Shown here: positions 1 through 6,158 of the stretch, piece after piece
Layout of the letters: each line of letters opens with the position of its first letter
How positions within the stretch are numbered: the stretch's first letter is position 1
Assembly: GCA_003454835.1 (NCBI GenBank)
Contig: DMTA01000151.1
Span: forward strand, 1 to 7,475
Origin: Achromobacter sp.
GTDB taxonomy: Bacteria > Pseudomonadota > Gammaproteobacteria > Burkholderiales > Burkholderiaceae_B
DNA: 7,475 nucleotides
Reading direction: 5' to 3'
Notes under the pieces: model-generated
Database searches by the model: none
Seen by the model: only the letters and a program-made list of their open reading frames with translations
What the model was told of the DNA's origin: nothing
Program-made: the position numbers and the translations under genes

Positions 1-2958
1 GGCCAGCGGCACCACGCCCAGGATGAACGCCAGCGACGTCATCACGATGGGACGGAAGCGCAGCTTGGCGGCCTGGATGGCGGCGTCGGCCAGCGAATGG
101 CCCTGCTCGCGCAGGCTCTTGGCAAACTCCACGATCAGGATGGCGTTCTTGGCCGCCAGCCCGATGATGGTGATGAGGCCCACCTTGAAATACACGTCGT
201 TCGGCATGCCCAGCACCGTCACCGCCAGCACCGAACCCAGCGCGCCGATCGGCACAATCAGCATCACGGACGCCGGAATCGACCAGCTTTCATACAGCGC
301 GACCATCAGCAGGAACACCACCAGGAAGGCCAGCGCGAACAGCATGGGCGCCTGCGAACCGGCAAACTTCTCCTGGTACGACAGGCCCGTCCATTCGTAG
401 CCGATGCCTTCCGGCAGACCCGCCACGATGCGCTCGATCTCGGCCATCGCCTGGCCGGTGCTGCTGCCGGGCATCGCGTCGCCCGCGATCTTGAACGCCG
501 GATAGCCGTTGTAGCGGGAGATCTGCACGGGGCCGTTCTCCCACTCCGTCTTCACGAACGCGCTCAGCGGAACCATGCCGCCCGTCTTGTTGGGCACGTT
601 CAGTTTCAGGATGCTTTCCGGGGTCATGCGGTCGCGCACGTCGGCCTGCACCACCACGCGCTGCAGGCGTCCGGCGTTGGCAAAGTCATTGACCGTGGCC
701 GACCCGTAGGCCGCCGAGATCGCCGTGCTGATCACGTCAAAGCCCACACCCAGCGCCTCGGCCTTCTCGCGGTCGATGTCCAGGCGCAACTGCGGCGCGT
801 CGGCCAGGCCTTCCATCATGGCGTAGGCGATCACGGGCGAACTGTTGGCCTGCGCCAGCAGCTGGTTTCGTGCGTCGGTCAGCGCCGCGCGGCCCAAGCC
901 GCCACGGTCCTGCAGCCGCAGCGCGAAGCCGCCCGAATTGCCCAGCCCTTCGATGGGCGGCGGGTTGACGGCCATGACCGCGCCGTCGTCGATCACCGCA
1001 AAGCGCTCGTTCACGGTGGCGGCCACGTCGGTGGCCGATTGGCCCTCGCCGCGCTCGGACCAGTCCTTGAGCGTGGGGAACGCAATGCCCGCGTTCTGGC
1101 CCGTGCCCGAGAAGCTGAAGCCCATGACCGTGAAGGCGTCGCCCATCGCGTCCAAGGACAGCAGGTGCTGTTCGACGTCGGCCACCACCTTGTCGGTCCG
1201 CATGTGCGTCGCGCCCGGCGGCAATTGCACGTCGACGATGACGTAGCCCTGGTCTTCCGGCGGAACGAACGACTCTGGCACGCGCACGTACAGCACGGCC
1301 AGCACCGCGACGATGGCCAGGTAGATGACCATGTACCGGCCCGTGCGGCGCACCAGACGCGTGTTCAGCGCCTCGAAGCGGCCGGTCAGGCGGTTGAAGA
1401 CGCGGTTGAACCAGCCAAAGAAGCCCTTCTTTTCGTCATGATGGCCCTTGGGGATGGGCTTGAGAAACGTGGCGCAAAGCGCGGGCGTGAACGTCAGGGC
1501 CAGGAAGCCCGAGAACAGGATCGACACGGCCAGCGACAACGAAAACTGCTGATAGATCACGCCGACGGAACCGCTCATGAACGCCAGCGGCAGGAACACG
1601 GCAGACAGCACCAGCGTGATGCCGACGATGGCGCCGGACACCTGCTCCATGGCCTTGACCGTGGCCTCGCGCGGCGACAGCCCTTCCTCGGCCATGATGC
1701 GTTCGACGTTCTCGACCACGACGATGGCATCGTCCACCAGAATCCCGATGGCCAGCACCATGCCGAACATGGTCATCATGTTGACCGAGAAGCCCAGCAC
1801 CGACATCACTGCAAACGTGCCAAGCAGACACACCGGCACCACGATCGTCGGAATCAACGTGTAGCGGAAGTTCTGCAGGAACAGGAACATCACCAGGAAG
1901 ACCAGCACCATCGCTTCCAGCAGCGTGTGCACCACCTTCGTGATCGCCACGCTGACGAACTTGGAGGTGTCGAACGGCACCGAGTATTCAACGTCCTCGG
2001 GGAACGACGCCGACAATTCTTCCAGGCGCGCATTCACGGCCTTGACGGTGTCGATGGCGTTGGCGCCCGGCGCCAGCTGCACCGCCGCACCCACGGACTT
2101 CTTGCCGTTCAGACGCGTTTCAAAGTCGTAGCTCTGGCGGCCGACTTCCAGACGCGCCACGTCGGCCAGACGCACGGACGAGCCGTCCGGGTTGGCGCGC
2201 AGGACGATGCGCCCAAATTCCTCGGGATTGTCCAGCGTGCCTTTCACGGCCAGCGTGGCGGTCAATTCCTGCTCCGGCGCGCCGGGCCGGCTGCCGAAGC
2301 TGCCGGCCGGCACCTGCACGTTCTGCGCGGCAATGGCCGCGTTGACGTCGGCCACCGACAGCCCCAGACCCAGCAGCTTCTGCGGATCGATCCACACGCG
2401 CATCGCGGCTTCGGCGCCGAAGAACTGCACCTTGCCCACGCCGTTCACGCGGCGGATTTCGTTGTTGATGTGACGCGCGGCGTAGTCGGACAGACCGACC
2501 ACGTCCTTGTGCGCGTCATCGCCCTTGTACGTGAGGGCGTAGATCATCAGGAAGTTCGAGCTGGCCTGCTCAACCTGCAGACCCTGCTGCGTCACGGCCG
2601 TGGGCAGGCGCGCCTCGGCCTTCTTGATGCGGTTCTGCACGTCCACCTGCGCCAGGTCGGGGTCCGTGCCCGGCTGGAACGTGACGGTGATTTCGGCGCT
2701 GCCGCTCGAACTGCTGGACGACTCGTAGTACAGCATGTTCTTCGCGCCGTTCAGCTCTTCCTCGATGACGCTGGTCACCGAATCGACCAGCACCGTCGCG
2801 GACGCGCCCGGGTAGATGGCGGAAATGGTCACCTGCGGCGGCGCGACCACCGGAAACTGCGACACGGGCAGCGACGGAATCGCCAGCAGCCCCGCGAGCG
2901 AGATGAAGATGGCCACCACCCAGGCGAAATTGGGGCGGCCAATGAAAAACTTGGACAT
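1..2958 (-). CDS. mexD: MexD-like RND multidrug efflux transporter (C-terminus cut by window edge)
   Basis: This is an inner-membrane RND (HAE-1 family) proton/drug antiporter subunit, which takes drugs from the periplasm or outer membrane leaflet and passes them to an outer-membrane channel through a trimeric adaptor. It begins [20 protein letters not shown], with the first membrane helix directly after the RPNFAWV motif. TM4 carries the paired aspartates D409-D410 ([16 protein letters not shown]). TM10 has K937 in [13 protein letters not shown], and TM11 has R967 and T974 in RFRPIVMTS. These correspond to AcrB D407/D408, K940, R971 and T978, so the proton relay is complete. Throughout, including [19 protein letters not shown] and KPIPKGHH, the sequence resembles Pseudomonas aeruginosa MexD more than MexB or AcrB as I recall them. 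The start at 2958 matches the family N-terminus and follows a GAGGT Shine-Dalgarno at 2965-2969. About 986 residues are visible; the family is near 1040-1050, so roughly 60 are missing at the left edge. It lies 39 bp downstream of mexC. Assignment to the MexD branch is confident; the exact species name of the pump is not. Confidence 0.95.
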   Translation of the reverse strand, partial: MSKFFIGRPNFAWVVAIFISLAGLLAIPSLPVSQFPVVAPPQVTISAIYPGASATVLVDSVTSVIEEELNGAKNMLYYESSSSSSGSAEITVTFQPGTDPDLAQVDVQNRIKKAEARLPTAVTQQGLQVEQASSNFLMIYALTYKGDDAHKDVVGLSDYAARHINNEIRRVNGVGKVQFFGAEAAMRVWIDPQKLLGLGLSVADVNAAIAAQNVQVPAGSFGSRPGAPEQELTATLAVKGTLDNPEEFGRIVLRANPDGSSVRLADVARLEVGRQSYDFETRLNGKKSVGAAVQLAPGANAIDTVKAVNARLEELSASFPEDVEYSVPFDTSKFVSVAITKVVHTLLEAMVLVFLVMFLFLQNFRYTLIPTIVVPVCLLGTFAVMSVLGFSVNMMTMFGMVLAIGILVDDAIVVVENVERIMAEEGLSPREATVKAMEQVSGAIVGITLVLSAVFLPLAFMSGSVGVIYQQFSLSLAVSILFSGFLALTFTPALCATFLKPIPKGHHDEKKGFFGWFNRVFNRLTGRFEALNTRLVRRTGRYMVIYLAIVAVLAVLYVRVPESFVPPEDQGYVIVDVQLPPGATHMRTDKVVADVEQHLLSLDAMGDAFTVMGFSFSGTGQNAGIAFPTLKDWSERGEGQSATDVAATVNERFAVIDDGAVMAVNPPPIEGLGNSGGFALRLQDRGGLGRAALTDARNQLLAQANSSPVIAYAMMEGLADAPQLRLDIDREKAEALGVGFDVISTAISAAYGSATVNDFANAGRLQRVVVQADVRDRMTPESILKLNVPNKTGGMVPLSAFVKTEWENGPVQISRYNGYPAFKIAGDAMPGSSTGQAMAEIERIVAGLPEGIGYEWTGLSYQEKFAGSQAPMLFALAFLVVFLLMVALYESWSIPASVMLIVPIGALGSVLAVTVLGMPNDVYFKVGLITIIGLAAKNAILIVEFAKSLREQGHSLADAAIQAAKLRFRPIVMTSLAFILGVVPLA

Positions 2959-2964
2959 GGTCTA

Positions 2965-2969
2965 ACCTC
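2965..2969 (-). promoter_or_regulatory. Ribosome binding site of mexD
   Basis: Read on the minus strand this is GAGGT, six bases before the ATG at 2958. It lies inside the 39-bp mexC-mexD gap, which shows no terminator-like hairpin, so the two genes are most simply read as one transcript with separate translation starts. Confidence 0.6.
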
Positions 2970-2997
2970 GGATTTGCGCGCGATTCATGAGGGCCGC

Positions 2998-4176
2998 TTA
3001 TTGCTTGGCGGTCGCGGCGGCATCGCCCGCGGCGGCCACCTTGGGCTCGCTTAGGGGCGTCACGCTGACTTTCTGACCCGGCACCGCGGCGCTGACGCCG
3101 CCCACGATCACCCGGTCGCCGGGGGCCAGGCCCTCGGTGATGTGCCAATCGCCGCCGCGCATCGTGCCGGTCTGCACCGCGCGGGATTCCACGACGTCAT
3201 CCGCCCCAACGACCAGCACCTGCGGCTTGCCATCGGTACTGCGCGTGACGGCGCGCTGCGGAACCAGGATCGCTTGCGGATCCACCCCTTGATGCGTGCG
3301 CACCCGGACATACATGCCCGGCAGCAGCAGCACACCGGGGTTGGCGAACTCGCCGCGCAGGGCCACCTGGCCGGTGCTGCGGTCCACGGCGATGTCCGAG
3401 AACAGCAGGCGCCCTTCGCGCTGCTGGTCGGTGCCATCGATCGTGATGGAGATGCTGGCGCCCTCGCCTTCGCCCAGGCTGCCGTTCTGCATGGCGGCGC
3501 GCATGCGCAGCATGTCGCCGACGGGCTGGTTGAAGTCCACGTACACCGGGTCCAGCTGCTGGATCGTCGCCATCGGCGTGGCCTCGTTCTGGCCCACCAA
3601 CGCGCCTTCGGTCACTTGCGCACGTCCGATCCGGCCCGAAATGGGCGCCTTCACCGTGGCGTAGTCCAGGTTCAGTTGCGCGGTTTCGACGTCGGCCTGC
3701 GCCGAGCGGCGCGCGGCCAACGCGCTCTTGAGCGTGGTGTTGGCGGTGTCGAAGTCCTGCTGGCTGACCGCTTCGATCTTGACCAGGGGCGTGTAGCGTT
3801 TGACGACCGCCTGCGCGTCGGACACGGCAGCTTGGGCCTTGGCCAGCTCGCCCTGCGCACGCGACAAGGCCGCCTTGAACGGCGCGGGGTCAATTCGGAA
3901 CAGCACGTCGCCGGCCTTGACGTCGGCGCCTTCCACGAAATCGCGGCTGAGCACGATGCCGGCCACACGGGCACGGACCTCGGCCACGCGCATGGGTTCG
4001 ACCCGGCCGGGCAGTTCGCTGATCAGCGTGTAGCGCTGGGGTTGCACCGCCACCGCCTGAACCGGACGCGGACCCGCCGCCTGCGGTTCACCGCCATCAG
4101 ACCCGCCGCAACCGGCCAAGAGGATTGCCGTTGCCAGCACCGCCAGGGGCAGCCGCCATGCGTGATTGACCTTCAT
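2998..4176 (-). CDS. mexC: MexC-like periplasmic adaptor (membrane fusion) lipoprotein
   Basis: This is the adaptor of a tripartite RND efflux pump: it is anchored to the inner membrane by lipid and bridges the RND trimer to the outer-membrane channel. The 392-residue product starts with a lipoprotein signal peptide (positive K2/R8, hydrophobic 9-21) ending in lipobox LAGC with Cys23. Next come the first beta-barrel strand, the lipoyl half-motif (about 64-96, VRARVAGIV...EGADVKAGDVLFRID) and an alpha-helical hairpin (about 97-170). The hairpin tip has the RxxxLxxxxxxS channel-binding pattern at R127, L131 and S138 (RYTPLVKIEAVSQQDFDTA). The second lipoyl half (KAPISGRIGRAQVTEGALVG, 176-195) and the beta-barrel and membrane-proximal domains follow. 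Length and sequence match P. aeruginosa MexC (about 387 residues). The start at 4176 gives a proper signal peptide and is preceded by a G-rich stretch at 4184-4188, not a classical AGGAGG. It is divergent from nfxB and is the first gene of the pump operon. Confidence 0.95.
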   Translation of the reverse strand: MKVNHAWRLPLAVLATAILLAGCGGSDGGEPQAAGPRPVQAVAVQPQRYTLISELPGRVEPMRVAEVRARVAGIVLSRDFVEGADVKAGDVLFRIDPAPFKAALSRAQGELAKAQAAVSDAQAVVKRYTPLVKIEAVSQQDFDTANTTLKSALAARRSAQADVETAQLNLDYATVKAPISGRIGRAQVTEGALVGQNEATPMATIQQLDPVYVDFNQPVGDMLRMRAAMQNGSLGEGEGASISITIDGTDQQREGRLLFSDIAVDRSTGQVALRGEFANPGVLLLPGMYVRVRTHQGVDPQAILVPQRAVTRSTDGKPQVLVVGADDVVESRAVQTGTMRGGDWHITEGLAPGDRVIVGGVSAAVPGQKVSVTPLSEPKVAAAGDAAATAKQ

Positions 4177-4200
4177 TTACTACCCCCGCGCTGCGCGTTC

Positions 4201-4208
4201 TGAATTCA
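4201..4208. promoter_or_regulatory. Short palindrome TGAATTCA in the mexC leader
   Basis: This 8-bp perfect palindrome has the same outer arms (TGAAT/ATTCA) as the 18-bp palindrome at 4241-4258, but without its central bases. The two centres are 45 bp apart. It would lie just inside the predicted mexC transcript. It could be an accessory weak operator contact or a chance match (it contains an EcoRI site); the evidence is only the shared arms. Confidence 0.25.
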
Positions 4209-4219
4209 AAGAGACGCCG

Positions 4220-4248
4220 ATGCTACCTGAAAGGACGATTTGAATCAA
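4220..4248 (-). promoter_or_regulatory. Candidate sigma-70 promoter of mexCD
   Basis: On the minus strand, TTGATT (4248-4243) and TAGCAT (4225-4220) are separated by exactly 17 bp, and each matches consensus at 4 of 6 positions. The start of transcription would fall near 4212, giving a leader of about 36 bases to the mexC ATG. The -35 hexamer lies entirely within the 18-bp palindrome, which suits direct repression. A weaker alternative upstream is TTGTGA (4294-4289) with TAAAAG 17 bp later. Confidence 0.5.
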
Positions 4249-4258
4249 TATTGATTCA
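4241..4258. promoter_or_regulatory. 18-bp perfect palindrome, probable NfxB operator
   Basis: TGAATCAATATTGATTCA is identical to its reverse complement over all 18 bases. It sits in the divergent mexC-nfxB gap, in the most AT-rich stretch of the window. It contains TTGATT on both strands, so it overlaps the candidate -35 of mexC and one candidate -35 of nfxB. A dimeric repressor binding such a site would block both. That NfxB represses mexCD-oprJ and its own gene is established in Pseudomonas aeruginosa; that this palindrome is the binding site here is inferred from symmetry and position. Confidence 0.55.
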
Positions 4259-4280
4259 TTTGCTGCTTTTAGGCTTAAAT
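4251..4280 (+). promoter_or_regulatory. Candidate distal promoter of nfxB
   Basis: TTGATT at 4251-4256 is followed after 18 bp by TTAAAT at 4275-4280 (5 of 6 consensus matches). The -35 is the right half of the palindrome at 4241-4258. If used, the transcript would start near 4287 and carry a leader of about 100 bases. It competes with the proximal candidate at 4303-4330. Confidence 0.35.
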
Positions 4281-4302
4281 CTGACAGCTCACAAGTCTTT
4301 AC

Positions 4303-4330
4303 TTGATAAATCCGCGGAAGTTTGTACAAA
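4303..4330 (+). promoter_or_regulatory. Candidate proximal promoter of nfxB with palindromic -10 region
   Basis: TTGATA (4303-4308) and TACAAA (4325-4330) are separated by 16 bp, placing the start near 4337 and leaving a leader of about 50 bases before the ATG at 4388. The -10 lies in the perfect 10-bp palindrome TTTGTACAAA (4321-4330). A small inverted repeat, CAAGT-4-ACTTG (4292-4305), overlaps the -35. These symmetries may be further regulator contacts, but they are short. Confidence 0.35.
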
Positions 4331-4375
4331 GTGAATCGCCCATGATCCAATACCGGCCCAGGGATAACCACAAAT

Positions 4376-4385
4376 GGGGAGGAGG
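4376..4385 (+). promoter_or_regulatory. Ribosome binding site of nfxB
   Basis: The purine run GGGGAGGAGG ends two bases before the ATG at 4388. Its upstream GGGGAGG register gives a conventional five-base spacing. This supports ATG 4388 as the start rather than any internal methionine codon. Confidence 0.7.
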
Positions 4386-4387
4386 CA

Positions 4388-4960
4388 ATGTCTGAAGAGG
4401 CAGGCCACGAACGGCTGCTGGTCGCGCTGGCGCTGGCGATGGTGGATCAGCCGCGCGCGACCTTGCAGGAACTGGCCAAGGCGGTCGGCGTCAGCAAGGC
4501 GACCTTGTACCGGTTCTGTAAGACCCGGGATCAGCTGGTGCTCCGCCTGATGACGCATTGCGCGCAGGTCATGAAGCAGGCGCTGGCGGATTCGCACCTG
4601 GACACCGCCCCGCCCCGCTCGGCGCTGCGCAGCCTGATCGAGCAGCACCTGGCGCACAAGGAATTGACGGCGTTCCTGATCTACAACTGGAAGCCCGATA
4701 CGGAACTTGAGCCGGACATCATGAACAGCTGGTCTGGCTATCAGGAAACCCTGGATGCATTCTTTTTGCGTGGTCAGCGCGAGGGCGCGTTCCGCGTGGA
4801 CATGACCGCCGCCGCGCTCAGCGAATTGTTGATCGGGATCATCACCAGCATGGTGGACGCCGAGCGGCGCGGCCGGATTGCGCGCATGGGCATCGCGCAG
4901 GTCGCCGAACAGATGATGTTGCACGGCATTGCGGCCGAGCCTGCGGTTGTACGGAGTTAA
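4388..4960 (+). CDS. nfxB: NfxB-type transcriptional repressor of the MexCD-OprJ-like pump
   Basis: This is a cytoplasmic DNA-binding repressor of 190 residues, close to the 187 of P. aeruginosa NfxB. The N-terminal helix-turn-helix spans about 25-44 (ATLQELAKAVGVSKATLYRF) and is nearly the same as the RATLKELAEAAGVSKATLHRF of NfxB as I recall it. The C-terminal ligand or dimerisation part also follows NfxB closely, with LIEQHLAHKELTAFLIY (about 78-94), DAFFLRGQREGAFRVDMTAA (about 118-137) and GMVDAERRGR-like SMVDAERRGR (about 154-163). The family is usually classed with TetR-like repressors. In Pseudomonas it represses mexCD-oprJ and itself, and nfxB loss gives fluoroquinolone resistance through pump overproduction. 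Here it is divergent from mexC, which is the same arrangement as in Pseudomonas. No frameshift or premature stop is seen, so basal pump expression is expected to be low. Its effector cannot be told from sequence. Confidence 0.93.
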   Translation: MSEEAGHERLLVALALAMVDQPRATLQELAKAVGVSKATLYRFCKTRDQLVLRLMTHCAQVMKQALADSHLDTAPPRSALRSLIEQHLAHKELTAFLIYNWKPDTELEPDIMNSWSGYQETLDAFFLRGQREGAFRVDMTAAALSELLIGIITSMVDAERRGRIARMGIAQVAEQMMLHGIAAEPAVVRS

Positions 4961-4998
4961 CGCGGGAGTAAATCGAGGCTGACGCGGGGCGGGCATCA

Positions 4999-5022
4999 CG
5001 CGGGGCCGTGCGCGGCCCCGCG
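4999..5022. terminator. GC-rich hairpin between convergent nfxB and the aldo/keto reductase gene
   Basis: CGCGGGGCC (4999-5007) and GGCCCCGCG (5014-5022) form a perfect 9-bp stem with a six-base loop. It sits 38 bp after the nfxB stop and just beyond the reductase stop at 5028, where a shared bidirectional terminator is expected. Neither strand has a good T-run after the stem (CCTGTTTA on the plus strand, GTGATGCC on the minus strand). Intrinsic termination may therefore be weak, or the stem may mainly protect the transcript ends. Confidence 0.5.
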
Positions 5023-5027
5023 CCTGT

Positions 5028-6038
5028 TTACACTGCCGTCACCGGACGGCCATAGAACGGATAGTTCGGATCGTTGTAGCCGTGCGCGGACGCGTGGCCT
5101 GGCGTTACCCATTCGTTCACCACGGATTCGTCCTCGGGCGTGATCGTCACGTCCAGCGCCGCGTAGTAATCGTCCATCTGCGCCAGCGTGCGCGGGCCCG
5201 CGATCACGGCGGTGATGACCGGATTGGCCAGCACCCAGGCGGTTGCGAAGTGGCCGGGCTGCACGCCGCGCGCGGCACTGTGCTGCACCAGCTTCTGCGC
5301 AATCTGCAGCGATTCCTCGCGGAATTCGGTAGCCAGGATGCGGCGGTCGCCGCGTCCGGCGCGCGTGTCCGCCGCGGGCGCCTGACCCGGCAGGTACTTG
5401 CCCGTCAGCACGCCACGCGCAATCGGGCTGTACGGCACCACGCCCAAACCGTAATGCTTGCACGCCGGCAGGATCTCGACTTCGGGTCCGCGGTTCAGCA
5501 TGTTGTAGTACGGCTGGCACACCACCGGCTGCGGCACGCCCAGCTTTTCACACAGACGCATCACCTCGGCGATGCGCCAGCCGCGGAAGTTGGACAGCCC
5601 GAAGCTGCGCAGCTTGCCCGCGCGGATCAGGTCGCCCAGCGCCCACAGCGCCTCTTCCAGGTTTTCTTCGTGGTAGTCGCGGTGCAGGTACAGGATGTCC
5701 ATGAAATCCGTGCCCATGCGCGCCAGGCTCTGCTCCACGCCGCGGATCAGCCATTGGCGCGAGTAATGCGCCAGGTTCGGCCCCTTGCCGACGGGATTGC
5801 CGATCTTGCTGGCCAGCACCCAGTCGTGGCGCTGCCCCTTGAGCAGCTTGCCCACGACCTCTTCGGATCGGCCTTCGTTGTAGACGTCGGCGGTATCAAT
5901 GAAATTCAGGCCATGATCGCGCGCCGACGCGACAATGCGCGCGGCCTCGTCATCGGGCGTCTGCTCCCCGAACATCATGGTGCCCAGGCAAAGCGGCGAT
6001 ACCCGGAGATTGCTGGTTCCCAGTCGGCGGTAATTCAT
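5028..6038 (-). CDS. Aldo/keto reductase
   Basis: This 336-residue cytoplasmic NAD(P)H-dependent oxidoreductase of the aldo/keto reductase superfamily ((beta/alpha)8 barrel) reduces aldehydes or ketones; the substrate is unknown. It starts MNYRRLGTSNLRVSPLCLGT, a typical family N-terminus. The catalytic tetrad is complete: D48 and Y53 (FIDTADVY), K78 (VLASK) and H119 (DILYLHRDYH). The strand with GKLRSFGLSNF follows, then YSPIARGVLTGKY, and ITAVIAGPRTLAQMDD near the C-terminus forms the cofactor-phosphate binding loop. Length agrees with YajO/Tas-like members. I chose the start at 6038 because an upstream in-frame ATG at 6107 adds a non-homologous arginine-rich stretch, whereas 6038 has AAGGAA (6046-6051) seven bases ahead. 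It is convergent with nfxB and 120 bp downstream of the serine hydrolase gene. A link to the efflux pump is not indicated. Confidence 0.93.
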   Translation of the reverse strand: MNYRRLGTSNLRVSPLCLGTMMFGEQTPDDEAARIVASARDHGLNFIDTADVYNEGRSEEVVGKLLKGQRHDWVLASKIGNPVGKGPNLAHYSRQWLIRGVEQSLARMGTDFMDILYLHRDYHEENLEEALWALGDLIRAGKLRSFGLSNFRGWRIAEVMRLCEKLGVPQPVVCQPYYNMLNRGPEVEILPACKHYGLGVVPYSPIARGVLTGKYLPGQAPAADTRAGRGDRRILATEFREESLQIAQKLVQHSAARGVQPGHFATAWVLANPVITAVIAGPRTLAQMDDYYAALDVTITPEDESVVNEWVTPGHASAHGYNDPNYPFYGRPVTAV

Positions 6039-6070
6039 GGCGTGGTTCCTTGATCGGATGAAGGGATAAG

Positions 6071-6082
6071 GCGTGGCCACGC
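6071..6082. promoter_or_regulatory. 12-bp palindrome upstream of the aldo/keto reductase gene
   Basis: GCGTGGCCACGC is a perfect 12-bp palindrome 33 bp before the reductase ATG, in the 120-bp gap after the serine hydrolase gene. It could be an operator for separate control of the reductase. I see no convincing -35/-10 pair in the gap, and no clear terminator. GC-rich palindromes of this length can arise by chance in such a genome. Confidence 0.25.
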
Positions 6083-6158
6083 GGCACCGCGCAGCCGAAC
6101 GCCACATCTTGCCCGAAAAAACCTGACATGCCGCAAAACCCGGGTCGGGATGAGGGAG

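Noticed and set aside
97..3054. 985-codon plus-strand open frame opposite mexD
   Set aside because: It is in exact antisense codon register with a clearly conserved RND transporter. Its translation is rich in His, Arg and Gln with no recognisable domain, and it follows from the lack of TTA, CTA and TCA codons in mexD.
3142..4203. 353-codon plus-strand open frame opposite mexC
   Set aside because: It is in the same antisense register and composition artefact as opposite mexD; mexC is unmistakable on the other strand.
4180..4371. 63-codon minus-strand open frame in the nfxB-mexC gap
   Set aside because: It covers the predicted promoters and operator and its product resembles nothing I know. 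The region is better explained as regulatory.
4289..4999. 236-codon minus-strand open frame opposite nfxB
   Set aside because: It overlaps the whole of a recognisable nfxB gene and the control region, and it has a His/Arg/Gln-rich antisense-type composition.
5082..6053. 323-codon plus-strand open frame opposite the aldo/keto reductase
   Set aside because: It is an antisense shadow of a gene with a complete catalytic tetrad and shows no domain of its own.
6039..6107. N-terminal extension of the aldo/keto reductase to an upstream ATG at 6107
   Set aside because: The added 23 residues are arginine-rich and unlike family N-termini, while the ATG at 6038 has a good ribosome binding site and gives the standard MxYRRLGxS start.
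6100..6158. Possible terminator (CCCGA...TCGGG, ACCCGGGT followed by TTTT on the minus strand) after the serine hydrolase gene
   Set aside because: The only stem with a T-run is four base pairs with no loop, and the larger pairing encloses about 27 bases, so it is not a credible intrinsic terminator.
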